Source: CAYUVF01 sp964448045 (GTDB lineage Bacteria > Bacteroidota > Rhodothermia > Rhodothermales > Salinibacteraceae). Taken from it: DNA of 64,000 nucleotides. Numbering within the stretch: position 1 is the first letter of the stretch; every line of letters begins with the position of its first letter. The position numbers and the translations under genes were made by a program. Below are positions 23,634 to 33,331 of this stretch, piece by piece. The notes under the pieces were generated by a model. It ran no database searches and was not told the origin of the DNA. It worked only from the letters and a program-made list of their open reading frames with translations. The DNA is taken from NCBI GenBank assembly GCA_964448045.1, contig CAYUVF010000009.1, forward strand, positions 1 through 64,000. The letters run 5' to 3'.

Positions 23634-25743
23634 ATGGTGCAAGCGACGAATCTCGGCTTTCCTCGCATCGGTGCGCACCGCGAGCTGAAGCGCGCCACGG
23701 AGGGCTACTGGAGCGGCGACCTCACCCGAGAGGAGCTGCTGGACACGGCGCGGGCGCTCCGCAAAGCCCACTGGACGATGCAGCGCGACCTCGGCCTCGA
23801 CCAGATTCCATCGAACGATTTCTCGTTCTACGATCAGGTGCTCGATACCGTGGCGATGGTCGGCGCCGTGCCGCCGCGCTTCGGATGGTCGGGCGACACG
23901 GTCGATCTGGAGACGTACTTCGCGATGGCGCGCGGCGTGCAGGAGAAGGAGGTCGACGCCTCCGGCGGCGAGGCCGGAGCGCCCGCGATGGAGATGACCA
24001 AGTGGTTCGACACAAACTATCACTACATCGTCCCCGAGCTGCATCCCGATCAGGACTTCAGCCTCGCGTCCACGAAGCCGATCGACGAATACCGCGAGGC
24101 GCGCGAGTTGGGGATCGGCACGCGACCGGTGCTGCTCGGGCCGGTGTCGTTTCTGCTCCTGGGCAAGCCGCAGCACGACGAGGTGGAGCCGCTCGATCTG
24201 CTGGATGATCTGCTGCCGGTCTACGCCGAGGTGCTCAGCCGGCTCGATGATGCGGGCGCCGCGTCCGTGCAGTTGGACGAGCCGTGCTTCGTCGAAGACC
24301 GCACCGACGCCGAGCGCGNNNNNNNNNNNNNNNNNNNNNNNNNNNNNNNNNNNNNNNNNNNNNNNNNNNNNNNNNNNNNNNNNNNNNNNNNNNNNNNNNN
24401 NNNNNNNNNNNNNNNNNNTCGGGCCGTCGTGCTCGCTGCTGCACGTGCCGGTGGATCTGGAGACGGAAACGAAGTTGGACGACGGGGCGCGGCAGTGGCT
24501 CGCCTTCGCGAAGCAGAAGATCGAAGAGATCGTCGCGCTCGCCCAAATTGCCAACGGCGACAAAGAGGCCGCCGCCGACGTGCTCGACGCCAGCCGCCGC
24601 GCGCAGCAGAGCCGCGCCTCCTCCGATCGCATCCACGACGCCGCCGTGCAGGATCGGATCGCCAGCGTCTCCGCCGAGATGACACGCCGCGACCATCCGC
24701 ACCGGAAGCGGCGCCCGCTGCAGCGTCGGCGCCTCGATCTGCCGATGCTGCCAACGACAACCATCGGCTCGTTTCCGCAGACGAAGGAAGTTCGCCGCCG
24801 GCGTGCCGCGCTGAAGCGGGACGACATCACGCAGGAGGAATACGAAGCGTTTCTCGAAGAAACGATCGCCGACACGATCGCGACACAAGAGGCCATTGGC
24901 CTCGACGTGCTCGTCCACGGCGAGCCCGAGCGCAGCGACATGGTCGAGTACTTCGGCCAGCAGCTCGACGGCTTTCTGTTTACGGACAACGGTTGGGTGC
25001 AGAGCTACGGGACGCGCTGCGTGCGTCCGCCCATCATCTTCGGCGACGTGTCGCGCCCCGAGCCGATGACGGTCCGCTGGATTCGCTACGCGCAGTCCTG
25101 CACCGACAAGCCCGTCAAGGGCATGCTCACCGGGCCCGTCACGATGCTCCAGTGGTCGTTCGTCCGCGACGATCAGCCGCGCGCGGAAACCTGCCGGCAG
25201 ATCGCCCTGTCCATCCGTGACGAAGTGGCCGATCTGGAGGCAGCCGGCATCCGCGCCATTCAGATCGACGAGCCCGCCTTTCGCGAGGGGCTGCCGCTCC
25301 ACGCATCCGACTGGGACGCGTATCTCGATTGGGCCGTCGAATGCTTCCGGTTGGCCTCCAGCGTGGTCGACGATGCGACGCAGATCCACACGCACATGTG
25401 CTACTCCGAGTTCAACGACATCATCGACGCGATCGCTGCGATGGACGCCGACGTGATCTCGATCGAGGCCTCGCGCTCGAAGATGGAGTTGCTGGATGCG
25501 TTCGACGCCTTCGACTACCCGAACGAGATCGGCCCCGGCGTTTACGACATCCACTCGCCACGCGTGCCATCCGTCGACGAGATCGAGGGGCTGATCGAGA
25601 AGGCGCTGGAGGTGCTGGACGAGGAGCAGGTCTGGGTCAATCCCGACTGCGGGCTGAAGACGCGCCGCTGGGTCGAGGTGAAGCCGGCGCTGTCGAATAT
25701 GGTTGAGGCGGCGGAGAACATGCGCGCGCCGATTGCGGCGTGA
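23634..25743 (+). CDS. metE: Cobalamin-independent methionine synthase (interrupted by a gap)
   Basis: Transfers the methyl group of 5-methyltetrahydropteroyl-triglutamate to homocysteine. Before the gap: TNLGFPRIGAHRELKRATEGYW and MTKWFDTNYHYIVPEL; after it: PTTTIGSFPQTKEVRR, HGEPERSDMVEYFGQQLDGF, HTHMCYSEFNDII and NPDCGLKTR with the zinc-binding His/Cys residues. About 228 plus 441 residues are present against a normal length near 760, so some 90 residues (about 270-300 bases) are hidden in the 100-N gap, and the frames on the two sides differ. ATG 23634 is preferred; an in-frame GTG lies at 23622. Confidence 0.96.
24319..24418. other. Assembly gap (100 N) inside metE
   Basis: Exactly 100 N. 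The flanks belong to one metE gene but in different frames, so the real size is not 100 bases. Confidence 1.
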
Positions 25744-25897
25744 TGGCGTCTGGGCGAAAGGGCGTTTGGGCGATCGTTATGTGCCCAACGTCGCCACCCC
25801 GCCCATTCGCAAAAACCGACTGGATTTTGTGGGCGGTTGTGCGGGATACTGAAGGAGCACCGCCGCACGTTTTGCCGTCCATGAATCCGATTGACCC

Positions 25898-26992
25898 ATG
25901 TCTTCGCTTTCGCCGCCGTCCGAATCGCGCCGATCGTTCCTCAAAAAAGCCACCCTCGCCGGGGCGGGGGCCGCGCTGTGGCCATCGCAATCATCCGGAC
26001 AAGTCGCCGATCCGCCCAATCGCCCGAGGGCGCAGGGGCCGGTCGTCGTCACGAGCGCCAACGGACGCGCCGCAGCCGAGCGGGCCGTCGAGGTGATGCA
26101 AGGCGGCGGCAGCGCGCTCGACGGTGTGATCGAAGGCGTCAACATCGTCGAGGCCGATCCGGAGGACATCACCGTCGGCTACGGCGGCATCCCGAACGAG
26201 GACGGCGTCGTGCAGCTCGATGCGGCAGTGATGGACGGGCCGACGCATCGGGCCGGATCGGTCGCCGCACTTGAGGGCATCAAGCATCCGTCGAAGGTTG
26301 CGCGGATGGTGATGGAGCGCACCGATCACGTGCTGCTCGTGGGCGAGGGCGCACAGGACTTCGCGACGATGCACGGCTTCGAGATCGAGGATCTGCTGAC
26401 CGAGCGAGCGCGCAAGGCGTGGGTCGAGTGGAAGGAGACGCTCTCCGACCGCGACGATTACCTACCGCCGCACGACGCCGACGATACGAACTTAGGCGCC
26501 GACCTCCGCAAGCTGAAGCGCCACTACGGTACGATTCACTGCTCCGCGCTCGACTCGAGCGGCAACATCGGCTCGGTCACGACGACGAGCGGGCTGTTCT
26601 ACAAGATTCCGGGCCGCGTCGGCGACTCGCCGATCATCGGCGCCGGGCTGTACTGCGACAATGAGGTCGGCGCGGCGGGCTCGACGGGGCGCGGTGAGGC
26701 CAATCTGCAGAACCTGTCGAGCTTCCTGATCGTCGAGCGGATGCGGATGGGCGACTCGCCCGAGCAGGCGTGCCTCTACGTCTGCGAGCGGATCGCGCAG
26801 CGCACCAAGCTGGCGCGGCTGCAAACCGACGACAGCCAGCCCAACTTCAACGTGCGGTTTTACGCGCTGAACACCCAGGGCGAGGTCGGTGGCGCGCAGC
26901 TTCGGGGCGAGCCGGATGAGCATTTCCTCGCCGCCGATGCGGAGGGCGTCCGCGAAGTGCCGCTGGCGGCGCTCATCGAAGAGCGCGACTGA
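25898..26992 (+). CDS. Tat-exported N4-(beta-N-acetylglucosaminyl)-L-asparaginase
   Basis: 364 residues, Ntn-hydrolase (glycosylasparaginase) family. The N-terminus has a twin-arginine signal, SESRRSFLKKATLAGAGAAL. Mature region: GGSALDGVIEGVNIVEADPEDITVGYGG, then KRHYGTIHCSALDSSGNIGSVTTTSG with the catalytic threonine exposed by autocleavage at G-T. GRVGDSPIIGAGLYCDNEVGAAGSTGRGE is the substrate-binding motif. The usual HDT cleavage context is HYGT here. It would hydrolyse N-glycosyl asparagine in the periplasm. Confidence 0.92.
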   Translation: MSSLSPPSESRRSFLKKATLAGAGAALWPSQSSGQVADPPNRPRAQGPVVVTSANGRAAAERAVEVMQGGGSALDGVIEGVNIVEADPEDITVGYGGIPNEDGVVQLDAAVMDGPTHRAGSVAALEGIKHPSKVARMVMERTDHVLLVGEGAQDFATMHGFEIEDLLTERARKAWVEWKETLSDRDDYLPPHDADDTNLGADLRKLKRHYGTIHCSALDSSGNIGSVTTTSGLFYKIPGRVGDSPIIGAGLYCDNEVGAAGSTGRGEANLQNLSSFLIVERMRMGDSPEQACLYVCERIAQRTKLARLQTDDSQPNFNVRFYALNTQGEVGGAQLRGEPDEHFLAADAEGVREVPLAALIEERD

Positions 26993-27006
26993 CGGCGCTG
27001 GCGCCG

Positions 27007-27852
27007 CTACTCCATGATCAGGTCGAACAGGTGCGTCAGGTGCTGGCGGAGGCGCCGGCGATCGACGACCAGGTCGACGAAGCCGTGCTCCAGCAGAAAC
27101 TCGGAGCGCTGGAAGCCCTCCGGCAGGTCCGAGCCGATGGTTTCGCGGATCACGCGCGGCCCGGCGAAGCCGATGAGCGCCCCCGGCTCGGCGATGATGA
27201 TGTCGCCGAGCATCGCGAATGAGGCCGTGACGCCGCCGGTCGTCGGATGCGTGAGCAGCGAGATGAAGGGCAGGCCGGCTTCGTCGAGGCGAGTGAGGTG
27301 GGCGCTGGTTTTGGCCATCTGCATCAGGCTGAGGGCGCCCTCCATCATGCGGGCGCCGCCGCTCTGGGTGACGATGAGTAGCGGCGTTTTTTTCGTGTAG
27401 GCCCGCTTGATCGTTCGGGCGATAATTTCCCCGACGACCGAGCCCATCGAGCCGCCAATGAACGAGAAGTCCATCGCTGCGGCCGAGACGCGGCGCCCCC
27501 CCATCAGGCCCATCGCCGAGCGCACCGCCTCATTCTGCTGCGTCGTCTCCTGGGCGGACTCCAGCCGCTGAGCGTACGGCTTGCGATCCTCAAAATCGAG
27601 CGCATCGACCGAGAACAGGTCCTGATCGAATAGCTCGTAGTCGCCATCGTCGAAGAGAAAATCGAAGTACTGGGTGCTGCTCATCCCGAAATGATAGCCC
27701 GAGCTGGGGAAGACGAGCAGGTTCTCTTCCAGCTCGCGCCGGTTGATAATCTCGTCGGTTTCGGGGCACTTCACCCACTGGCCCTCGGGGACTTCGTTTT
27801 GCTCGCTGCGATCAGTGAGAATCCCGCGACGTTTGCGTTTGAACCAGGCCAT
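27007..27852 (-). CDS. accD: Acetyl-CoA carboxylase carboxyltransferase subunit beta
   Basis: 281 residues from ATG 27852 (MAWFKRKRRG); the frame is open further upstream only because it overlaps tsaB. With AccA, moves carboxyl from biotin to acetyl-CoA for fatty acid synthesis. Body motifs: DFSFIGGSMGSVVGE, TQSGGARMMEGALSLMQMAK, PTTGGVTASFAMLGDIIIAEPGALIGFAGPRVI. The N-terminal zinc ribbon is degraded: C29 remains but positions T32, F48 and S51 replace the other three cysteines (VKCPETDE and LLVFPSSGYHF). Confidence 0.96.
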   Translation of the reverse strand: MAWFKRKRRGILTDRSEQNEVPEGQWVKCPETDEIINRRELEENLLVFPSSGYHFGMSSTQYFDFLFDDGDYELFDQDLFSVDALDFEDRKPYAQRLESAQETTQQNEAVRSAMGLMGGRRVSAAAMDFSFIGGSMGSVVGEIIARTIKRAYTKKTPLLIVTQSGGARMMEGALSLMQMAKTSAHLTRLDEAGLPFISLLTHPTTGGVTASFAMLGDIIIAEPGALIGFAGPRVIRETIGSDLPEGFQRSEFLLEHGFVDLVVDRRRLRQHLTHLFDLIME

Positions 27853-27896
27853 GGTGATGTCAACGTTAAAACGGAGGGTTAAACGAGGCGCTCGTC

Positions 27897-28625
27897 TCAG
27901 GGCGAAAGCCGCTCGAAGGGCGTCTTTTGGGGTTGGGTGCCGGCGAAGGCTTTGAGGTAGTAGGGCTCGAACGTAGCGCAGTCGTCGACGGTCCCGGCCC
28001 TGATGCGAAGCGCGGCCCGCCGCGCGATCCAGGCCGCCGACGGCCCATGAAGATCGAAAGGAAGAACGACGGGTGCAAATCCGGCGGAGGCGAGCGGTGC
28101 TTCGGATTTGGGACCGCCGTTGCCCACGAGCCAGAGGCGGCCATCGACCGTGCTGAGCTCGTCCGCCAACTGATCGGTGGAGCACGCCGTGGTATTGCTG
28201 TGGGGATGAAGCGCCCCGTCTGCACCCAGCCGATACGCAGCGGCGTACACTTCGTCGCGACGCGCATCGAGCAGCGCGCAGAGCACATCGCCGGGGGCGG
28301 CATACGGCGTCACCGAGGCCGCCAGCGCCTCCAGCGTGGGCACGCCCACGAGGTTGGCACCGACGGCGCGGGCCAGCCCCTTCGCCGTGCTGACGCCAAT
28401 CCGCAGGCCGGTGTACGAGCCGGGACCCATTGACACGGCGATGGCGGTGAGTGTGCTCGGCGACGACTCGGCGCGGGCGAGCACGGCCTGGATGAGCGGC
28501 GTCACCTGCTGGGCGTGGATGCGGGGACGGCGGAGATGCGCCTCGGCGAGGATGTCGCCGTCGTGCCAGAGCGCCACGCCGCAGACATCGGTAGCGGTTT
28601 CGAGGGCTAAAAGAGTCGAGGTCAT
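27897..28625 (-). CDS. tsaB: tRNA threonylcarbamoyladenosine biosynthesis protein TsaB
   Basis: 242 residues, near the usual 220-240. Partner of TsaD/TsaE in making t6A37 on ANN-decoding tRNAs. The ASKHA-fold start LLALETATDVCGVALW, HAQQVTPLIQAVLARA and GPGSYTGLRIGVSTAKGLARAVG are diagnostic. Located upstream of accD on the same strand, 44 bases apart. Confidence 0.95.
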   Translation of the reverse strand: MTSTLLALETATDVCGVALWHDGDILAEAHLRRPRIHAQQVTPLIQAVLARAESSPSTLTAIAVSMGPGSYTGLRIGVSTAKGLARAVGANLVGVPTLEALAASVTPYAAPGDVLCALLDARRDEVYAAAYRLGADGALHPHSNTTACSTDQLADELSTVDGRLWLVGNGGPKSEAPLASAGFAPVVLPFDLHGPSAAWIARRAALRIRAGTVDDCATFEPYYLKAFAGTQPQKTPFERLSP

Positions 28626-28898
28626 AACCGGTTGGCCGGTGAAGGAGAGCGATAGTGAAAGCGGTGGGCCGAGGCGGCGTTCGCTGGAAAGAAAGACTTC
28701 GTTAGAATCTTGATTATTTCTTAACCCCCTGTATTTTTATGGAGTCCTTAAAAGTCTTGGTTGTGCTGTGATTCGGCCCAGCCTTTCGCTCATCGGATGA
28801 ACGCTCGCTGGGGGCTTGGTCCCTCGCTCGGGCTCTTGCATCTGTTTCATCGGATCCTTCTGCCTGGGACGGTTCAGGTAGTCTAACCTGGAGGTACT

Positions 28899-31022
28899 AT
28901 GGAGGTATTTGACGCAGCTCACATTCGCAATATTGCATTGGTCGGTCATCAGGGCAGCGGGAAGACGATGCTGTCCGAGTCTATGCTGCTCGCCAGTGGC
29001 GCGCTGCCGCGGTTGGGGTCCATCGACGAAGGCACGACGGCCAGTGATTACCATCCGAGCGAGAAAGAGAAGAAGATGTCCGTCTTCACGTCGCTGATGC
29101 ATGCGGAGTGGAAGGGGCACAAGATCAACATCCTCGATACGCCGGGGTATCCGGATTTTGTGGGCGAGGTTGTCACGGCGATGAAAGTGGCCGATACAGC
29201 GCTCTACGTGATTGATGCGCGCGAGGGCGTGCAGGTGGGCACCGAGCTGGCCTGGCGTACCGGACTGGAGCGCGAGATGCCCGCCATGTTCGTGCTGAAT
29301 CACCTCGATCACGCCGGATCCGATTTCCGCGGAATCATCGATCAGATCAAAGAGCGATTCGGGCGCGGCGCAACCGTGGTCCAGATTCCTGCAGGCGGCG
29401 GTACCCGTTCCATCATCGATGTGTTGCTGATGAAGCAGCTTACCTATCCCGAGGGACAGGTGCAGCCCGAGATCAGCGAAATCGACGATGCATTCCGCGA
29501 TGAGGCCGAGGAGCTGCACCAGACCCTCGTCGAGGACATCGCCGAGAACGACATGGATCTGATGGAGCTCTACTTCGAGAAAGGCGAACTGACCGAAGAT
29601 GAGATGCGAGCCGGGCTGCAGACTTCGATGCTCAAGCGGGAGCTCTTCCCGATCTTCGTCACCAGCGCGACGCATAACGTCGGTGCCTCGCGCCTGATGA
29701 GCTTCATCGACAACGTGTGTCCCTCGCCGGTCGATCATCCGGCTATCAGCGAAGCCGGCGAGCCCATCGAGCCGGACCCCGACGGCGACACGGCGGCGTT
29801 CATCTACCGGACGATGGCCGAGAAGCACGTGGGCGAGTACTCGTTTACCCGCGTCTATTCGGGCACGATGGAGGCCGGGATGGACCTCGAAAACCCGAGT
29901 CGAGGCACGACCGAGCGTATCGGGCAGATCTATGCGATTAACGGCCGCGACCGCGACAACCTGCCGCGCCTGCCAGCCGGTGACATCGGCGCGCTCGTCA
30001 AGCTGAAGGACACGCATACGAACGATACGCTCCGCACCAAAGGCAGCGAGGTGGTCATCCCGCCCATCCAGTTCCCCGAGCCGCGCTTCCGCGCCGCCAT
30101 CCGGACCGCTGAAGAAGGGCAGGAGGACAAGCTCGCGCAGGGCCTGCATCAGATTGTGGAGGAAGATCCCTCGTTGCGATCGGAGCATCAGCCGCATCTG
30201 AAGCAGATCACCCTGAGCGGCCAGGGCGAGATGCACCTGAACATCGCCAAGTACCGCCTCAAAGAACGCTTCAACGTTGAGGTGGAGTTTTACCGGCCCA
30301 AGGTGGCCTATCTGGAAACGGTACAGGCCTCCGCTCGCGGCTCCTACCGCCACAAAAAGCAAACCGGCGGCGCCGGCCAGTTTGCCGATATCTCGGTCAT
30401 TGTGGAGTCGTACGATGGCAACGAGTACAAGCCCCCAAGCGACGTGAAGGTGCGGGGCGAAGAAATCGTCGAAACCGACTGGGGGTCGACTATCCACTTC
30501 GTCGATGCCATCGTGGGAGGCGTCATCGACATGCGCCGGTTCTTTGGAGCGATCCAGAAAGGCGTTCTGAACGCGATGGAAGAGGGACCTGTCGCTGGAT
30601 TTCCCGTTGGCGACGTTCGGGTGGTAATCTACGACGGTGGGATGCACCCGGTCGATTCCAACGAGGCGGCCTTCAAGGCGGCGGCGTTCAACGTCTTCCG
30701 CAACGCCTTCCGTGATGCCAGCCCGGCGCTCTTGGAGCCGATCCATGAGCTGGAGGTAACGACGCCCGAGGCGTACACGGGAGATGTGATCAGCGACTTG
30801 AACACCCGGCGGGCGCGTATCCAGGGCATTGAGATGGAGCAGCTCTTCCAGAAGATCATCGCCGAGGTCCCGGAAGCCGAGCTCTATCGCTATTCGACCT
30901 CGCTGCGCTCGCTTACGCAGGGTCGCGGCATTCATGCCTCTTCGTTCAGTCACTACGAGAAAATGCCGCGCAACGTGCAGGAAGAGGTCGTTGCCGAAGC
31001 CGGCACCATGGAAGAAGCGTGA
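28899..31022 (+). CDS. Elongation factor G-like translational GTPase
   Basis: 707 residues with a good RBS (GGAGGT at about 28890). G1 GHQGSGKT (16-23), switch I-like DEGTTASDY and G3 DTPGYPDF (80-87) are present. G4 is NHLD (134-137) where EF-G has NKxD, so guanine recognition may be altered. Domains II-V follow (SGQGEMHLNIAKYRLKERF, YRHKKQTGGAGQFADI, VYDGGMHPVDSNEAAFKAA). It resembles EF-G2-type paralogues rather than the canonical fusA, whose product may be elsewhere in the genome. Confidence 0.88.
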   Translation: MEVFDAAHIRNIALVGHQGSGKTMLSESMLLASGALPRLGSIDEGTTASDYHPSEKEKKMSVFTSLMHAEWKGHKINILDTPGYPDFVGEVVTAMKVADTALYVIDAREGVQVGTELAWRTGLEREMPAMFVLNHLDHAGSDFRGIIDQIKERFGRGATVVQIPAGGGTRSIIDVLLMKQLTYPEGQVQPEISEIDDAFRDEAEELHQTLVEDIAENDMDLMELYFEKGELTEDEMRAGLQTSMLKRELFPIFVTSATHNVGASRLMSFIDNVCPSPVDHPAISEAGEPIEPDPDGDTAAFIYRTMAEKHVGEYSFTRVYSGTMEAGMDLENPSRGTTERIGQIYAINGRDRDNLPRLPAGDIGALVKLKDTHTNDTLRTKGSEVVIPPIQFPEPRFRAAIRTAEEGQEDKLAQGLHQIVEEDPSLRSEHQPHLKQITLSGQGEMHLNIAKYRLKERFNVEVEFYRPKVAYLETVQASARGSYRHKKQTGGAGQFADISVIVESYDGNEYKPPSDVKVRGEEIVETDWGSTIHFVDAIVGGVIDMRRFFGAIQKGVLNAMEEGPVAGFPVGDVRVVIYDGGMHPVDSNEAAFKAAAFNVFRNAFRDASPALLEPIHELEVTTPEAYTGDVISDLNTRRARIQGIEMEQLFQKIIAEVPEAELYRYSTSLRSLTQGRGIHASSFSHYEKMPRNVQEEVVAEAGTMEEA

Positions 31023-31147
31023 GCAGATAGGCGTTTGCACCTCGGATGCTCGGATGGAGCTCGCCGTAAGCGCGGCGTGTTACGGATCGGTCGAACCGGG
31101 CGGCTACACAGGTCCACCGCAGTTGTTCACCGATGCCCCTGTGCGCC

Positions 31148-31615
31148 ATGTATCGATACGTGATGATCGGCCTGTGTCTCGGCCTGGTTGGATGCGCCTC
31201 GCTGCAGATGGGAAACCAAGATCGGAGGATTGAGGCGCCGCCTGGGGGGGTGTTTGAGTCGACCGTCCAGGTGCTCACGGCGTACGGATTCGAGGTGGCG
31301 ACGGCCGATGCGCCGCGCGGGTGGATCGAAACGACGAGCCGCCCCGTGCACGGCGTTCCCTCGGCGTGGGGCCGGACTCCGGAGCAGGTGCGTGCCCGCA
31401 TCGATTCGCTGGCGCCGGGCCAGGCGCGGGTGCAGCTGCTCATCACCTTCGCCGACGACGCCTCGGATGCGCCCCGCAAGTCCCACCCGCGCAGGCGAGG
31501 CGGATTGCTACATCAACAGGCAGGCGGTCATCCCATCGGCCAGTTTGTCGACGCCTCAGGGGCGTACGACGATGTGCTCGACGCTATCGAGACGCGGGCC
31601 GAAGCGGGGCGATAG
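31148..31615 (+). CDS. Small putative lipoprotein
   Basis: 155 residues from the ATG at 31148 (MYRYVMIGLCLGLVGC), with lipobox LVGC. An ATG at 31133 is also in frame. The mature part (GGVFESTVQVLTAYGFEVATADAPRGWIETT) is beta/alpha and unfamiliar. Between about 31477 and 31560 the frame reads as basic, rare-codon sequence (KSHPRRRGG) while another frame reads EADCYINRQAVIPSASL, so compensating frameshifts are possible; the end (GAYDDVLDAIETRAEA) looks normal. Confidence 0.6.
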   Translation: MYRYVMIGLCLGLVGCASLQMGNQDRRIEAPPGGVFESTVQVLTAYGFEVATADAPRGWIETTSRPVHGVPSAWGRTPEQVRARIDSLAPGQARVQLLITFADDASDAPRKSHPRRRGGLLHQQAGGHPIGQFVDASGAYDDVLDAIETRAEAGR

Positions 31616-31640
31616 CGGTTCAGGTCAACACCAAACAAAC

Positions 31641-31669
31641 AAAAAAGGCCCTGTGGCAGACAGGGCCTT
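31641..31669 (-). terminator. Rho-independent terminator
   Basis: Stem AAGGCCCTG (31645-31653) and CAGGGCCTT (31661-31669), with a six-A run on the plus strand that becomes the U tract for minus-strand transcription. It sits 26 bases past the stop of the small gene at 31695. Confidence 0.8.
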
Positions 31670-31694
31670 CGGCGGTTCGGGGCGCGACGTGGGT

Positions 31695-31952
31695 TTACTG
31701 CTTCTCCTCGATGAGTTTCTGCAACTTCTTGAATTCGTCGCGCTGGAACGAGAGATTAAAGCGGCTGGGGTTGTCTTCATCGCCCACAGCCGTCAGCGGC
31801 TCGATATCGGCCGTGAAGACGGTCTGGATGAGCTCTTTGGGATCGCAGCCCAGCGCGTCTGCGAAATCTTCGGCCGAGGCGGCGTAAATGCCTCCGTACT
31901 CTTTGATCTCTCCGCTGGAAAAGTCTTCGGCGTCATTCGGTTTTACGCGCAT
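31695..31952 (-). CDS. Small acidic hypothetical protein
   Basis: 85 residues from ATG 31952 (MRVKPNDAEDF); a start at 32006 adds 18 residues. Strongly acidic and helical, with AEDFADALGCDPKELIQTVF and a basic C-terminal helix FKKLQKLIEEKQ. No family recognised. Has its own terminator, so it is probably expressed as a single gene. Confidence 0.65.
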   Translation of the reverse strand: MRVKPNDAEDFSSGEIKEYGGIYAASAEDFADALGCDPKELIQTVFTADIEPLTAVGDEDNPSRFNLSFQRDEFKKLQKLIEEKQ

Positions 31953-32104
31953 ATATTCGGGTCGATTCGTGCAGAAGGATTCGGCGATGGTCCTCGGGCC
32001 ATCCAAGCAGTACGTCGTATCAACTCGACGCCGATGGGGTTTCCTCCGCGCGCAACTTTTGGGGGGTAGACTCCCGATAAACGGAGTTTTCGTGCATTAT
32101 TTTC

Positions 32105-33271
32105 ATGCCACACGCCCGACCGATGACCCTTAACGAGCTACGCGCACAGTTTCCCCACGTGGCGCATCGCGTGTACGTAAACCACGCCGCCACTGGACCG
32201 CTGAGCCGGACCGTCCGGTCCGCAATTGACTGCTACGTGGCCGAGCGGCACGGCGCCACGCCCGATGCCCCCGTCGAGAATTACGAGTCGTTCCAGACGG
32301 TGCAGGGCCAGACGAAGAAGCAAATAGCCCGCCTCCTGGGCACGGCGCCGGAGCGAGTGGCCTTTGCACGCAACACCTCGGCCGCGCTCAATGTGCTCAC
32401 CCGCGGGCTCGACTGGCAGTCCGGCGATCGCATCGCGGTGCCCGCCTGTGAGTTTCCCGCCAACGTGTATCCCTTCATGAACCTGGAGCATCACGGCGTC
32501 GCAGTCGACTTCATCCCGCACGAGGAGGGCACGTTCACCCTCGACGCCATCGAGCGAACAATCCGTCCGGAAACGCGCCTGTTGACCCTTTCATGGGTGC
32601 AGTTTCTATCCGGCTTTCGCGCCGACATCGAAGCCGTCGGGGCGCTCTGTGAGGCGCACGATATCATCTTTTGCGTCGATGCGATTCAGGGGCTCGGCGC
32701 CTTGCAGATCGATGTGGACGCCTGCGGGATCGACTTTCTGGCGTCGGGGGGGCACAAGTGGCTGATGGCGACGCAGGGCATCGGGCTGTTGTACTGCAGC
32801 GAGGCGCTTCAGGCGCAGATCCATCCGCCGGCGGGATGGCTGCACGGCCCCGTCGATTGGGAGCGGTTTCTGGACTACGAGCTGGTCTTTCATCCCGATG
32901 CGCGGCGCTTCGAGAGCGGCACGATGAACAACATCGGGATCGCGGCGCTGCATGGCGCCCTGAAATTGTACTTTGCCTGCGGACCGGCGTGGTGTGAAGC
33001 GCGCGTGCTGGACAACGCCCGCCTCCTCGCCGATGGGCTTGCGGATCAGGGCTATGCCCGATACGGGTCCGATGCGCCGGCACATCAGTCGGGCATTGTC
33101 ACCATCTCGGCAGATGACCCCGAGGCGCTGCATGAGCACCTGGAGGCGCATCAGATTCAGGCAGCGCTGCGCAACCGCAAGCTCCGCTTCGCACCGACCT
33201 ACTACAACACCGCGGCCGAGATAGAGCGCATCCTCGACGTCGTCGCGGACTTTCGAGCGGTGCAGGTGTGA
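32105..33271 (+). CDS. PLP-dependent class V aminotransferase
   Basis: 388 residues; start at 32105 or the ATG at 32123 (MTLNELRAQ). Fold type I: VYVNHAATGPLSRTV is the NifS-like N-terminus, FARNTSAALNVLTRGLDW the phosphate pocket, CVDAIQGLGALQIDV the cofactor aspartate and ASGGHKWLMATQGIGLLY the PLP lysine. The loop lacks a catalytic cysteine of SufS type, so cysteine desulfurase activity is not evident; an isopenicillin-epimerase-like or other class V reaction fits better. Confidence 0.85.
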   Translation: MPHARPMTLNELRAQFPHVAHRVYVNHAATGPLSRTVRSAIDCYVAERHGATPDAPVENYESFQTVQGQTKKQIARLLGTAPERVAFARNTSAALNVLTRGLDWQSGDRIAVPACEFPANVYPFMNLEHHGVAVDFIPHEEGTFTLDAIERTIRPETRLLTLSWVQFLSGFRADIEAVGALCEAHDIIFCVDAIQGLGALQIDVDACGIDFLASGGHKWLMATQGIGLLYCSEALQAQIHPPAGWLHGPVDWERFLDYELVFHPDARRFESGTMNNIGIAALHGALKLYFACGPAWCEARVLDNARLLADGLADQGYARYGSDAPAHQSGIVTISADDPEALHEHLEAHQIQAALRNRKLRFAPTYYNTAAEIERILDVVADFRAVQV

Positions 33272-33331
33272 ATCAGGCGCGGGCCGGGCAGGTACAAGCA
33301 GGTGCACTGCGTGAACGAATCCAACCGCGCC

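Noticed and set aside
28737..31040. 767-residue minus-strand frame
   Set aside because: Antisense of the EF-G-like gene, whose G motifs and RBS are convincing.
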